Below, piece after piece: positions 7,958 to 17,448 of a stretch of 47,489 nucleotides of DNA. The position numbers and the translations under genes were made by a program. Source of the stretch: a virus; IMG/VR virus record IMGVR_UViG_3300048929_000021, positions 1 through 47,489 of that record. One strand, given 5' to 3'. The first letter of the stretch is position 1. Every line of letters begins with the position of its first letter. The notes under the pieces were generated by a model that saw nothing but the letters and a program-made list of their open reading frames with translations, did not search any database and was not told the origin of the DNA.

Positions 7958-8180
7958 CTATAAAAAAGAGTATGAGCGAGACCAAAAGCACCGAAAGAAG
8001 TACCGAGCATCTCTTCGCAAGGAAAGGGTTAAGAGGGGACTCACCAGTTCCGATGGAACTGCAAACGGGAATGGTGACAAAGATATTGCCCACAAGAAGT
8101 TTGCAAAGGGCAAGCCCGGTGGAGCAGTCTTCGTCCAAGGTGATAGTGCCAATAAGCGGAACCAACCGAAGCGCAAATGA
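7929..8180 (+). CDS. Small basic phage protein, degenerate HNH-like
   Basis: This 83-aa, very basic protein has a DYKKEYERDQ...RKKYRASLRKERVKRGL helical part and then GDKDIAHKKFAKGKPGG and SANKRNQPKRK. The order resembles a small conserved phage family in which a KxDGKDVDHKxG-like block and an SANR tail are remnants of an HNH nuclease. The key residues here (AHKK) look insufficient for catalysis, so a structural or DNA-binding role is more likely. The start may be ATG 7929 or the internal GTG 7944. The family assignment is from memory of the pattern and moderate. Confidence 0.6.
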   Translation: MTRTTVSERDYKKEYERDQKHRKKYRASLRKERVKRGLTSSDGTANGNGDKDIAHKKFAKGKPGGAVFVQGDSANKRNQPKRK

Positions 8181-8566
8181 AGAATAACTTCCAACACAAC
8201 ACCAAGAACTTCGATCATATCTTGAAGAGGCTGCATTATGAAATCGGTCTCTTAAAGGAATGGTTCTCTAAGGATTTTCCAGAGTCTCGGATCGAAGTTC
8301 TCGTCGATGCAAATAATATTCTCATGACTATGACGATCACCGTCAAAGCCCTGATGGGTAAAGAGATGGCTGGTAATCGTGGTCACTTTCAGAATAAGAT
8401 CGTACTAAAGGAGAGTGAAGTCTTTGACAAAGGATTCATGGACCAATTTCTTGATGCTTTTGGGTGGGCATATAGAACCGAAATATCTAGAGCTATCAAC
8501 GCCCACTACAATCAAGAAAAAGAACGTGAACAAGCCGGAGTCGCTTTATCTGATCGGCTCTCTTAG
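8177..8566 (+). CDS. Hypothetical protein, 129 aa
   Basis: The ATG at 8177 overlaps the previous stop (ATGA). The product is soluble, with a helical N-terminus, a probable beta section (RIEVLVDANNILMTMTITVKAL) and a helical charged C-terminus. No motif is recognised. Its last 40 bases overlap the start of the deoxyribosyltransferase-like gene. Confidence 0.65.
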   Translation: MKNNFQHNTKNFDHILKRLHYEIGLLKEWFSKDFPESRIEVLVDANNILMTMTITVKALMGKEMAGNRGHFQNKIVLKESEVFDKGFMDQFLDAFGWAYRTEISRAINAHYNQEKEREQAGVALSDRLS

Positions 8567-8951
8567 GAACGAGAATGTTACGGCCTTGGCATCTCGTCTA
8601 CGTCTTCTGGGGATTGATGTCTTTGATGACTGGATGTCCGCTGGACCCGAAGCTGATGACTTTTGGAAGAAGTATGAACAAGATCGTAAACACAGTTACC
8701 AAGAAGCTCTCCAAGGTCATGCGGCTCGTCATGTTTTCGAGTTTGATAAATATCACCTTGACCGTTGTGACGCTGCGCTTCTGGTTCTACCTGCGGGAAA
8801 GTCTGGGCATCTGGAGCTTGGTTATGTTGCTGGCTCTGGTAAACCTACTTACATACTACTTGATGAAGCTGATGTACGATGGGACGTGATGTACCAATTC
8901 GCTGATAAAATCTTTTTGAACGAAGGAGAGATGATTGAGTACTTCAAGTGA
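8526..8951 (+). CDS. Nucleoside 2-deoxyribosyltransferase-like protein
   Basis: From GTG 8526 this gives 141 aa. The pattern fits the deoxyribosyltransferase/TIR-like Rossmann fold: a first strand with LYLIGSLRNE, then VFDDWMSAGPEADDFW, a central LDRCDAALLVLPAGKSGHLELGYVAGSGKPTYIL. The last block carries the conserved acidic residue (HLELGYVAG) used for catalysis in this family. Such enzymes exchange or hydrolyse the base of deoxynucleosides or their monophosphates. The neighbouring dNTP diphosphohydrolase-like and HAD genes support a nucleotide-pool role. An alternative is a nucleoside hydrolase that removes unwanted nucleotides. Longer upstream starts exist but lie inside the previous gene. 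Confidence 0.8.
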   Translation: MNKPESLYLIGSLRNENVTALASRLRLLGIDVFDDWMSAGPEADDFWKKYEQDRKHSYQEALQGHAARHVFEFDKYHLDRCDAALLVLPAGKSGHLELGYVAGSGKPTYILLDEADVRWDVMYQFADKIFLNEGEMIEYFK

Positions 8952-9309
8952 GTTGAAGACGAACACTTCACAGAAACCGACTGAAGGTCTTAAGTTTGAT
9001 TCGGAAAAGACTCGTCTAGAACTCCTTCCTCCTGAACTTCTTTTTGCAGTCGGAGATATTCTTACATTCGGTGCAAAGAAGTACGCAGATAGGAATTGGG
9101 AACTCGGTATGAGTTGGTCTCGTGTATTCGGTGCACTTAATCGACATCTATGGGCATGGTGGGGAAGCAAACTTCCGACAACCAAATCATTCCTATTTGG
9201 TGAACTCGATATGGAAACTGGTCGTTCTCATCTTTGGCATGCAGGTTGTTGCCTCGCATTTCTTATTGCATATGAAGAACGTAAAGTCGGAAAGGACGAT
9301 AGAGCATAA
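8935..9309 (+). CDS. dATP/dGTP diphosphohydrolase-like (MazG-related) protein
   Basis: This 124-aa protein matches the small phage family with FDSEKTRLELLPPELL, LTFGAKKYADRNWE, WSRVFGALNRHLWAWW and an E-x2-(T/D)...SHLWHAGCCLAFL helix. The family is annotated as dATP/dGTP diphosphohydrolase and is related to MazG all-alpha NTP pyrophosphatases. It should convert dNTP to dNMP plus pyrophosphate. The start is TTG 8935 with a strong aaggag 7 bases upstream, and the gene overlaps the previous one. Relatives in some phages support 2-aminoadenine DNA, but no PurZ-like synthetase is visible here, so simple pool control is more likely. Confidence 0.82.
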   Translation: MSTSSELKTNTSQKPTEGLKFDSEKTRLELLPPELLFAVGDILTFGAKKYADRNWELGMSWSRVFGALNRHLWAWWGSKLPTTKSFLFGELDMETGRSHLWHAGCCLAFLIAYEERKVGKDDRA

Positions 9310-9629
9310 TGAAGATCGCACTTGATTACGATAAGACATATGACCAAGACCCAGACTTCTGGGAAGATTTTATATTTCTTGCCGATACTTATGGTCATGA
9401 TGTCCGTATCGTTACTGCTCGTAATGTAGAACTCGATAACATCGATGATAAAGTTCCAGAAGATGTAGTCATCATGTACTGTGATGGTGTAGCCAAAAAG
9501 TGGTGGTGCCAGCATCGTGGAGATTTCTGGGAACCTGATGTCTGGATTGATGACAAGCCTGAAGGCATTCTTCAGAATGGTCCGTTGACAGAAGAACAAA
9601 TTGCAGACTGGCGAAAGAATCGTGAATAA
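9309..9629 (+). CDS. HAD-like phosphatase, small phage type
   Basis: This 106-aa protein has the HAD motif I DxDxT as LDYDKTYD near the N-terminus, motif II as IVTARN (Thr in a strand end) and a late acidic motif VWIDDKPEG. It is much smaller than typical HAD enzymes and lacks an obvious cap domain. It may dephosphorylate a small nucleotide or sugar phosphate. It is the last gene of the plus arm. The ATG at 9309 overlaps the previous stop, and the two-way terminator follows directly. Confidence 0.85.
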   Translation: MKIALDYDKTYDQDPDFWEDFIFLADTYGHDVRIVTARNVELDNIDDKVPEDVVIMYCDGVAKKWWCQHRGDFWEPDVWIDDKPEGILQNGPLTEEQIADWRKNRE

Positions 9630-9630
9630 C

Positions 9631-9683
9631 AAAAAGCCCGCTTAAGGAACCTCGATTGGGGAACCTTAAGCGGGCTTTATTTT
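9631..9683. terminator. Bidirectional intrinsic terminator between convergent arms
   Basis: A 15-bp perfect stem (9633-9647 with 9664-9678, core AAGCCCGCTTAAGG) encloses a 16-base loop. A T-rich run follows on the plus strand (9678-9684), and the A-run at 9631-9635 gives a U-run on the minus strand. It sits between the stop of the HAD gene (+) and the stop of the 1003-residue virion protein (-), so it should end transcription from both arms. Confidence 0.92.
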
Positions 9684-12600
9684 TATCGAGCTACTTGACC
9701 TTGACCTGCGTCCTTGCCGAGTGCTTGTTCAGTCTTCTGCATATTCTCCCTAAAGCCACCGATATTACCTGCGAGGGCATTGTCAATAACCTTGGCAGCC
9801 CAACCGGGTAGGCTATCCTTCGAGAATGAAGGACCCCATGCACGCTGTTTACCTTGATCGATATGGATCGAGTTCGGGTAGACACCGATACCAGTAAAGC
9901 CTTGAGAGATGGCATTCTGGATTACAGCTTCCTTTTCAGATTGAGATAGATGTGATACATCCAAGTCTACTGCGTCACCTTCCATATGCTGAGAATGTTT
10001 GGCACCACCAGCCTTGGCGTTCCTTTCTGGATCGCGATAGCCTGAGATGACGGGAACGTCTTTGCCGAGAATATCTCGAAGACCTGCTTGGAGACCAGAT
10101 ACAGCTACCTGCATACCCTTCGTCAGACCAGAAATGTCTGGATCGTAACCACGAGTATTCGCAGTCTTGATACCAGCTTGATCAGAGCCTTCTCCACCAC
10201 GAGCAGATATACCGTCAAATCGACCGATACCTGCGTTTCGTGCACCCATCCAAGAAGACCAACCATTCTCCTTAGCGTAGTTCAGACCAAACTCGATCTG
10301 CTGACGCCAAGTACTAGGATCACTAGCATCTAGTCCAGTAGCCTTGGTGAACTCATCACCGAGACCGGGATTAGGATACTGTTGACTTTTCCCACCATAA
10401 TGGAGCTGCATAGGACCAAAGCTTGATTTATCATCACCACCTAGATCAGGACGTCTGGGATCGAATGCATCAAGTCCCTCAGACCTCATGACACGAACTG
10501 CGACATCAGGATCGATACCGAGATCACCAGCAGTCTTGCGGGCAAATGCTTCGACATCGTCACGAGTACCCGGAGTCATATCGGAAGACTTTACCCAATT
10601 CTTACCAGCGTCTAGTGGTACGTTATACTGAACCTGTTCACCTTCTGGGCCTACAGGCTCATCAAGCGGTACTTCTTTATAAGTTCCCTCAGGAGCGTTA
10701 CCAGTCGACTTAGCATTCGATGCAGCGATAGCATCACCAACCCAAGTCAAAAAGCCTCGCTGAGAACCTGACTGACCAAGAGAGCCGATCAATTCCTGTA
10801 CAGTCTGGGCTTCATTCTGACCTGCTCCCTCAATGATAGGAGACATGACAGACAATGCCTGGTTCAACGAAGATGCTGCCTTCTGGGTCTGTTGGAGAGC
10901 AATCCTAGACGGATTAGATGCACCGGGACGTTGATCGGTATTCTGGTTATTAATCGCATTCTGATCAGCTTCGATGACGACCTTATTCCTTGCCTCATCA
11001 TAGTAAGCACGGAAGAACTTGTTGTAATCGACATTCGAAGATACAGTATTCTGAGCAGTCCTGATTTCAGGAATAGACCTGAACTTATCGACAGCGTAAT
11101 CGTAGTACTGATTAATCAATTTCTGATCACCAGTCTTAAGAACTTGATCGGTAATCTTAGGATCAAATATCTTCGTATACAGTTTGAGATACTGAGACTG
11201 ACCTGAATCAGGCTGATCACCAGTCACCTGCTTAAAGATATCCTTGTCGTTGTTATAGTTGTTCTGGACGAAAGTAGATACCTGCTGAGGTTCGACCTTA
11301 CCATTCCTGATAGCATCAAGAGAAGAGTTTACTACAGAAGAGACGATCTGATTCTTCTGAGGACCACTCATGTTCTTGGAGTTAATGACACGACCATTGA
11401 CATCAGACAACGTATCGTCACCAGTAATGACAGAACCGACTTGGTCACCAATAGCGGTAGCCTTGACGAAGTTCTTGACACCACCCATGTTGTCAATGAC
11501 CTGCTGCATGATGTACTGACCGACTTCAGGAGCTACCTTAGAGATACCTACAGCAGTCGCAGTCATAGGACTCTGCTTGTAAAGATCAGCAAGACCCTGA
11601 GTCTGCATAGCTTCATTCTGAGCAGCAAGACGTGCAGCACCTTGGTAGTTCTTATTAGCCAACATCTCCTTGACATCAAGGATCGGCTTCATAGCAGCAT
11701 CTACCATCTGCTGTTTATCCTGTGGTGAGACAGAAGACAACTCAGGACGGTTAGCTTCATTCATAAGCTGAGAACGGACAGCGAAAGAATAGTTATCGAA
11801 CTGACCATTCAATGTGGCGATCTGATCGTTAGACAATCCCTGTCCTTGACCAGCCTTAGATAGTGTGTCGACAAAGCTCGGTAGAGTAATACCGGAAGCC
11901 TTTGATGCACCAGACAGGAAGGATTGAGAGACCTGAGATAGACGACCACCAAGGTTTTGTTTAAGGACTTCTTGGTTATTCGTATTCGACTTAAGCTGAT
12001 ACTCCCAAGACTGTTCATCACCTTTGATCTTAGCGACACCAGCCTGAATCTGGTTCTCTTGTCCGGTATACTTATCAGGATTGGTAAAGTAGTCAGGGAA
12101 TGCCATCTGGATATAACCAGCATTCTGTTTCTTGTACTCATCCCACTTATTAGCAGATGACTGCATGACCTGAGCATCAGCCTGAATCTTCTGCTGAAGA
12201 GCCTGACGATAAGCATTGGCTGGTTGGACACCAGTTACCTGCTGGACGATCTGGTCTACATCTTTCTCATAACCCGGATAACGAGCACGGAGAGACTTGA
12301 GCTGAGAATTCAGTTGCTGATAGTAGAACTCATTAGTAATCTTACCTTGATCACGAGCCATAGCAAGAGTCTGGAGACTCTGACCAGCAGAGGTAATAGC
12401 TCCTGGAGTCTGACTTGACTGAGTCCCTGCCGTACCATTCATACGAGCCGATGAAGCTGCTGATGCATCCTCAAGGACAGACGTCGTGCCTTCGTTCAGA
12501 TTATTCAGACCATAACGAGCCTGATCTTCAATACGGTTCTTAATGTAGTTATCGGCAGTACCGACACCAGCAGAAATCGTATCTCCGATACCAGAGAACA

Positions 12601-12694
12601 GGGAACCGAGGGAAGTATCTCCAGACTTCCCCCTTGATGTACGAGTCTGGTCATTCGTTCCAGTGTCTTGGATTTGCGGATTGAACTCGGCCAT
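9683..12694 (-). CDS. Internal virion protein with two peptidoglycan-hydrolase domains
   Basis: This is a 1003-aa ejected virion protein. About 690 residues are Gln/Asn/Ala-rich and helical, like T7 gp15/gp16-type core proteins. They are followed by a lysozyme/transglycosylase-like domain (VMRSEGLDAFDP with the candidate Glu, then SSFGPMQLHYGG) and then a D-Ala-D-Ala carboxypeptidase-like M15 domain (SGYRDPERN, KHSQHMEGDAVDLD, NSIHIDQG, with the three zinc ligands His, Asp and His). Two different wall-cutting activities in one ejected protein would open the peptidoglycan for DNA entry. The start ATG abuts the stop of the 1577-residue gene with no gap. It is the last gene of the minus arm. Confidence 0.88.
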   Translation of the reverse strand: MAEFNPQIQDTGTNDQTRTSRGKSGDTSLGSLFSGIGDTISAGVGTADNYIKNRIEDQARYGLNNLNEGTTSVLEDASAASSARMNGTAGTQSSQTPGAITSAGQSLQTLAMARDQGKITNEFYYQQLNSQLKSLRARYPGYEKDVDQIVQQVTGVQPANAYRQALQQKIQADAQVMQSSANKWDEYKKQNAGYIQMAFPDYFTNPDKYTGQENQIQAGVAKIKGDEQSWEYQLKSNTNNQEVLKQNLGGRLSQVSQSFLSGASKASGITLPSFVDTLSKAGQGQGLSNDQIATLNGQFDNYSFAVRSQLMNEANRPELSSVSPQDKQQMVDAAMKPILDVKEMLANKNYQGAARLAAQNEAMQTQGLADLYKQSPMTATAVGISKVAPEVGQYIMQQVIDNMGGVKNFVKATAIGDQVGSVITGDDTLSDVNGRVINSKNMSGPQKNQIVSSVVNSSLDAIRNGKVEPQQVSTFVQNNYNNDKDIFKQVTGDQPDSGQSQYLKLYTKIFDPKITDQVLKTGDQKLINQYYDYAVDKFRSIPEIRTAQNTVSSNVDYNKFFRAYYDEARNKVVIEADQNAINNQNTDQRPGASNPSRIALQQTQKAASSLNQALSVMSPIIEGAGQNEAQTVQELIGSLGQSGSQRGFLTWVGDAIAASNAKSTGNAPEGTYKEVPLDEPVGPEGEQVQYNVPLDAGKNWVKSSDMTPGTRDDVEAFARKTAGDLGIDPDVAVRVMRSEGLDAFDPRRPDLGGDDKSSFGPMQLHYGGKSQQYPNPGLGDEFTKATGLDASDPSTWRQQIEFGLNYAKENGWSSWMGARNAGIGRFDGISARGGEGSDQAGIKTANTRGYDPDISGLTKGMQVAVSGLQAGLRDILGKDVPVISGYRDPERNAKAGGAKHSQHMEGDAVDLDVSHLSQSEKEAVIQNAISQGFTGIGVYPNSIHIDQGKQRAWGPSFSKDSLPGWAAKVIDNALAGNIGGFRENMQKTEQALGKDAGQGQVAR

Positions 12695-15600
12695 TTAGTT
12701 TCCTTCGTGAGCAGCAGAGATTGCGTTTCTCTTAGCTATACGTTTGTTGATAGTATCAGTAGCCTGTTGAGTAAGAGGCTTTGTAGACAATGCCCTAGAG
12801 CCTGCCTGTAGCATATCAGTCATACTCATATTGTTTTCACGAGCCAATTGCTTACTCTTAGAGAAGTAGTATTCAGCAGAGTCTTCATCACCTTGGTTGA
12901 TAGCATCCATACCCTTAGATACAAGAAGAGAATAATTCTTCTGGACTTCTTGTGTCGACTCTTTGTTGTTCTTCATGACAGCCAGCTTAGAATAAGCATC
13001 CGAGACAGATTGCAGTTGAGCACCAGAGAAGAACGAAGCAACCGCTTCAGCAGTCGTAGGATTAGCAAGTAATGTACCATCCTTAGACAGATAGCGATGG
13101 GTATTGATAGCTTCCCACATCTTGTCAAAGCTCTTGACCGAACCGATAGTCTGGAACGGAGCAAGAGAGTCTTGGACTAGAACAGGCCATGTAGTAGGAT
13201 TATCCTTATTAAAGATATCCATGACTCCTTGAGCGAATGTAGCAACACTAGACAGAGTATCACCCAAAGTAGTATTGGATGCACCAAGGACTAGCTGTTG
13301 CCATGTCAAGTCACTATTAAAGAGCTGACGTATTTGTTCGACACCATTAGGACCATACGAGTTACCGAAGTCAAGTCGTGCACCAGTCATCGCATTAAAG
13401 ATAACAGGCATGACACCGTTGACCGCATTATCGAGAGCCGTATTATTCTGGACATCGACACCGTGGTCAGCCAGAAGTTCATGGACCCAAGACTTAGCAG
13501 GGAACAGAGTAGCACCACCAATAGCAGCAGGAGCGCCATACATGACAGACATCATCGTCATGACACGAGCTTTCTCTCCAGCAGTCAGTTTACGACCAGA
13601 CTTGAAGATACCACCATCCCAGAGCTGTTCAAAGAACCTAGCTTGATAGCCCATGAACTGAGTAGCAAGACTAAGACCTTTAGTAGTCTGCCATTGGGCA
13701 AACGAATCTCTCGTCATATTACCAGTCAAGTCCTTAGCCCTCTGAAGGATACGGGACTCATCGAAACGAGTCAGTTCCTTGTTCGGATTAAGAGTACGCC
13801 ATTCCTGCCAAGCAGTAGGATAAGCAATATCACGACTGATCTGTTCACCCATATTGAAAGGAGTATTACCAAACTCGACTGCCTTACCAAGCATACCATT
13901 CGATAGTGAACGAGGACGGAAGTCATCGAAATAGCTTCTAGAAGACACAGTCGAGAAACCAGTCCTCTTATAGCTATCAATCATCTTCAGATAGTCTTCA
14001 TGATCCCAACCGTGGATACCATCGAATTTCTTCAGGAGTCCACGAAGGACGACTTCGTTATCAGTCCAGTTAGCAAGGTTCGTAATAAAGGCACCACGAA
14101 GGGCTTTCAGTCCTGCTACAGGAGAAGCTGCCAGAATGACAACTGCCTGTGATGCCTGAGTAAACAGACTCTTAGGATTAAGCATCCCAAGGTTCTTTAC
14201 AAACGTAGCCGAACGTAGGAAAGACGGAGCATCCTTTGCAAGATAAATCCCTTTCTCGACGACTTCACGCCATTGCTGGGAACCAGTTATATCATACGTC
14301 TTGGAGAGAACTTTCTCGATAGCATTATCCCAAGCTGTAGCTTCAGGAGAACGATGCATAGCAAAGGCAGTAATAGCCTGAGCTGTACTCTTGGCAATCG
14401 AGACCTGACCATCCTTAGCACCAGCCTTGAAGACAGGATTGAACATATAGTACAAAGGATTTGCAGCAAGCTTCTTAGAGTCTACATCGAGTAGATTACC
14501 AAACTGTTGAGTCCAGTCTGCTGTACTCTTAGTGATATAATCATTCATGACTCGGGTATTCACCATGTCAGACATAGTGTTCCTGAGAGTATCGAATGGA
14601 TCGAGCAAGCTTTCACCATCAGATCGAGCGATGACATCGTTCTCTGCCTTCAGGACATCGAGTGCGGTCTCACTCTTCTCAGTCAAATATTTACCCTTGA
14701 TAGAGTTAAATGGATTGTGTTCACCACCAAGACTATCAGAGAAGTTATCTTCACCGAACAATCGCTTATAGTCGATTACATCTGACGTCCTCTGTCCAGT
14801 CCTTGTAAAGACAAATGGATGATTGACATCGATATCTCCCTTGGCTACACGAGACATGAACTCTTGATAAGTAAATGGAGTCTTAGTCTCGATGAAGTTC
14901 TTTGCATTAGGAGACTGTTCACGGACGAGGTTTCTAGCCTCATTCATGATGTCGACCATTTTCTTAGCCTGACTCTCGGACAAAGCCATACCGAATGCAC
15001 GATCACCTTGTAGACGAGTAACACCATCACGTCCCTTAGACAGGATACCCTGTTTCAGGAAGAATCCCTTACGATAGTCGTAATGACCACCAGCCTTGTA
15101 TGGCAGAGGATCAGGACGGACGTTATCACGCTTAAAGTTCTTAAGTACGTAGTAGTTACCATCTTCACCAAGAATGACTTTGTAACCCTTCTTAGCGACG
15201 AGGTTGGCATTGATCTCAGAACGAGCTTTACCAAACTGTTCAGTCAGGACACCATCAGCGTCCTGAACGATTACACGAGTCCGACGATCCAATCCCGGTG
15301 GAATTTCATCCTTGACAATACCATTCATATCACGAGGAATAGAAGTCTCATCAGCTTTGAATTCACGGAAGCGAATACGTTCAGCACCCAGATCAGTCAA
15401 CTGCTTTCTGACATCAAGATTTCTAGTCACATAATCAAGATCGTTCAGAGTTCTATACGTATAGTAACCAGCATAGTGATCGTCAGCAGGAGCATGACCG
15501 TTTAGATTACGGAATTCAGTCTCAAAGTCATCGACGTTATCAAACCATTTCTGGTTAGTACGATTTGACTTTAGGACTTTACCAAGCTCATCATACCACT

Positions 15601-17428
15601 CTTTGGACTTACCGGTAAACGGTTGAGCCATTGCTTGAACGACAGGATGGAGACCTTCACGACTATGGACTACACGCCCACGAGCTTCAACATTCTCTTG
15701 AGAAAGCCTGTAATCAGCAGAGCGAACAGAGCGAAGGAAACGATTAGATACCGAATCGGGGTCAGCAACGTCTGTTGCTATGGAGACATTACGAAACTGT
15801 CCGACATTTGCGACCGGACGACTAACCTCGATATAGTACCCACCCATACCCTTTTGCTTAATGATGTAGTCATCGGACTTGAGTTGGATGTTTTCACGAG
15901 CGAAGTTTTCTGCACGTTCTGGACTAGCGAACAGGGACCCATCCTTTTCGCCAAAACGGACTTGGACAGTAGCACGATTAAGGAGTGGATCGGCCTCAGC
16001 AGGAGTCGATGCCATATCTATGATGTTGTGCTGTATGTTCGAAAAGGTGTCCTTGATGCGACTCTGAGCTTCTACTACTGACTGAGCTAGTTGCTCCTGA
16101 GACTGGACATCTACGGGAGAAGACAGATCAAGGAATTTCTTCGCAAGATCAGAGTTCTTTTCGATAGTCAGACGTAGACGGCTATTTGCTGCCGCATCTA
16201 GGGTCGTAGACTCGGTAAATGCCTTCTGGGGTGCATAGATACTAGGGACAAGACTTTCGATCTTGTCGGGCGTCTTAGCTACCGTAGAAGTCAATCCAGT
16301 GATATCACCAGCAGCCGCATCATCCATCGTACGACGAATTGCAGATAGTGAGTTACCACCAGCTTCAGCAGCTACCTGAGCTACATTTCTGGGGTTGACC
16401 AAAGCACCCTTAGCGGAACTAAGAAGTCCTTTACCGAGTGAGAAGACACCCCTAGCTATATCAGCATTTAGAGCATTACTACCGATTTCAAGAGCGTTGT
16501 TTATATTCTGTCCTGACTGAGATACACCACCAGAGATAAACGCCTGAAGGAGACGTTCAGCCTGATCATATGTACCGAGAGGTCCACCCTTGAGATCAGA
16601 GACAGCTTTATTCAGAGAGACTTGGAAGTCTGGAACAGATAGACTATTAAGATGACCAACCTGAGCATCTAGGTTCTCACCCGGAAGGACAGGACCATTT
16701 GTACCTTCGACAGCATTATTTCCACGATACCAAGTAGCGCCGGGAATAGCTTCTTTAAGAAATCCTGCACCCCAACCAAGCCAACCCTGTTGAGAGGCTT
16801 CAGTCTGGATTTGATCCAAGAGTCCCTGAGCGATCTGCTTCTGAGCAATCATCTTAGAGAAACCGTCCATTGTCTCTAGAGCCTGATCAGGATTTTCCTT
16901 CATGGCATTCTGGACAATGGGCAGGTCCGGGTTGGCTATCGTATTTGTATAAAGATCAGCGTACTTCCGTTCAAGGATTGAACCGATATTCTCAGAGTGC
17001 AACTCATCGTTAGTTAGACCATTGACAAGGTTAGATGCAGTAGGAAAATCAATCTTACCAGAAGCTGCACCATTAGCAACTTCATTGATAAGACTCGTCC
17101 TCATAGCATAATTCTGAGCATCAGATTGGTTCTTAAGCATATGGTCCCAGCCAGACTGTTCACCACGAGCTAGATCATTCTGAATGCTATCAGGAGATAC
17201 ATCAGGCTGATTGAGAACCTTAGCATACTTGACTGCCTTAGATGCAAGATAATCATCAGTATGAGACTCGACAGGAGCCGAAGGAAACATATCGACTGTC
17301 TGCTTCGGTTGAACATCCTGAGGATCAATTAACTGGAACCCTTGGTCAGGAGTCCCCGACGGAGACGCAGCAGGAAGTGCTGGACCTTGTACGACAGGAG
17401 AGACAGTTGCGGGAGTCCAATCAGCCAT
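12695..17428 (-). CDS. Giant internal virion protein (T7 gp16-like)
   Basis: This 1577-aa protein is the largest in the genome and lies where T7-type phages encode gp16, the ejected DNA-translocation protein. The N-terminus is Pro-rich (TPATVSPVVQGPALPAA). Most of the rest is predicted helical, with a hydrophobic stretch near residues 1230-1420 (for example AVVILAASPVAGLKALRG) that could insert in the membrane. I see no lytic motif in it; the wall hydrolases sit in the next protein instead, the reverse of T7 where gp16 carries the transglycosylase. The gene lies between the gp14-like protein and the hydrolase-bearing virion protein. Confidence 0.82.
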   Translation of the reverse strand: MADWTPATVSPVVQGPALPAASPSGTPDQGFQLIDPQDVQPKQTVDMFPSAPVESHTDDYLASKAVKYAKVLNQPDVSPDSIQNDLARGEQSGWDHMLKNQSDAQNYAMRTSLINEVANGAASGKIDFPTASNLVNGLTNDELHSENIGSILERKYADLYTNTIANPDLPIVQNAMKENPDQALETMDGFSKMIAQKQIAQGLLDQIQTEASQQGWLGWGAGFLKEAIPGATWYRGNNAVEGTNGPVLPGENLDAQVGHLNSLSVPDFQVSLNKAVSDLKGGPLGTYDQAERLLQAFISGGVSQSGQNINNALEIGSNALNADIARGVFSLGKGLLSSAKGALVNPRNVAQVAAEAGGNSLSAIRRTMDDAAAGDITGLTSTVAKTPDKIESLVPSIYAPQKAFTESTTLDAAANSRLRLTIEKNSDLAKKFLDLSSPVDVQSQEQLAQSVVEAQSRIKDTFSNIQHNIIDMASTPAEADPLLNRATVQVRFGEKDGSLFASPERAENFARENIQLKSDDYIIKQKGMGGYYIEVSRPVANVGQFRNVSIATDVADPDSVSNRFLRSVRSADYRLSQENVEARGRVVHSREGLHPVVQAMAQPFTGKSKEWYDELGKVLKSNRTNQKWFDNVDDFETEFRNLNGHAPADDHYAGYYTYRTLNDLDYVTRNLDVRKQLTDLGAERIRFREFKADETSIPRDMNGIVKDEIPPGLDRRTRVIVQDADGVLTEQFGKARSEINANLVAKKGYKVILGEDGNYYVLKNFKRDNVRPDPLPYKAGGHYDYRKGFFLKQGILSKGRDGVTRLQGDRAFGMALSESQAKKMVDIMNEARNLVREQSPNAKNFIETKTPFTYQEFMSRVAKGDIDVNHPFVFTRTGQRTSDVIDYKRLFGEDNFSDSLGGEHNPFNSIKGKYLTEKSETALDVLKAENDVIARSDGESLLDPFDTLRNTMSDMVNTRVMNDYITKSTADWTQQFGNLLDVDSKKLAANPLYYMFNPVFKAGAKDGQVSIAKSTAQAITAFAMHRSPEATAWDNAIEKVLSKTYDITGSQQWREVVEKGIYLAKDAPSFLRSATFVKNLGMLNPKSLFTQASQAVVILAASPVAGLKALRGAFITNLANWTDNEVVLRGLLKKFDGIHGWDHEDYLKMIDSYKRTGFSTVSSRSYFDDFRPRSLSNGMLGKAVEFGNTPFNMGEQISRDIAYPTAWQEWRTLNPNKELTRFDESRILQRAKDLTGNMTRDSFAQWQTTKGLSLATQFMGYQARFFEQLWDGGIFKSGRKLTAGEKARVMTMMSVMYGAPAAIGGATLFPAKSWVHELLADHGVDVQNNTALDNAVNGVMPVIFNAMTGARLDFGNSYGPNGVEQIRQLFNSDLTWQQLVLGASNTTLGDTLSSVATFAQGVMDIFNKDNPTTWPVLVQDSLAPFQTIGSVKSFDKMWEAINTHRYLSKDGTLLANPTTAEAVASFFSGAQLQSVSDAYSKLAVMKNNKESTQEVQKNYSLLVSKGMDAINQGDEDSAEYYFSKSKQLARENNMSMTDMLQAGSRALSTKPLTQQATDTINKRIAKRNAISAAHEGN

Positions 17429-17448
17429 GAAATATTTCCTTAATTAGA

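Noticed and set aside
8935-9309. Evidence for a full 2-aminoadenine (Z) DNA pathway
   Set aside because: Only the diphosphohydrolase-like gene is present; no PurZ-like adenylosuccinate synthetase or dATP-specific HD phosphohydrolase is visible anywhere in the circle.
13298-13906. 202-residue plus-strand frame within the 1577-residue virion gene
   Set aside because: It is antisense to a certain gene, has no ribosome site, and its Ser/Thr/Arg-rich composition is typical of reverse reading of this gene.
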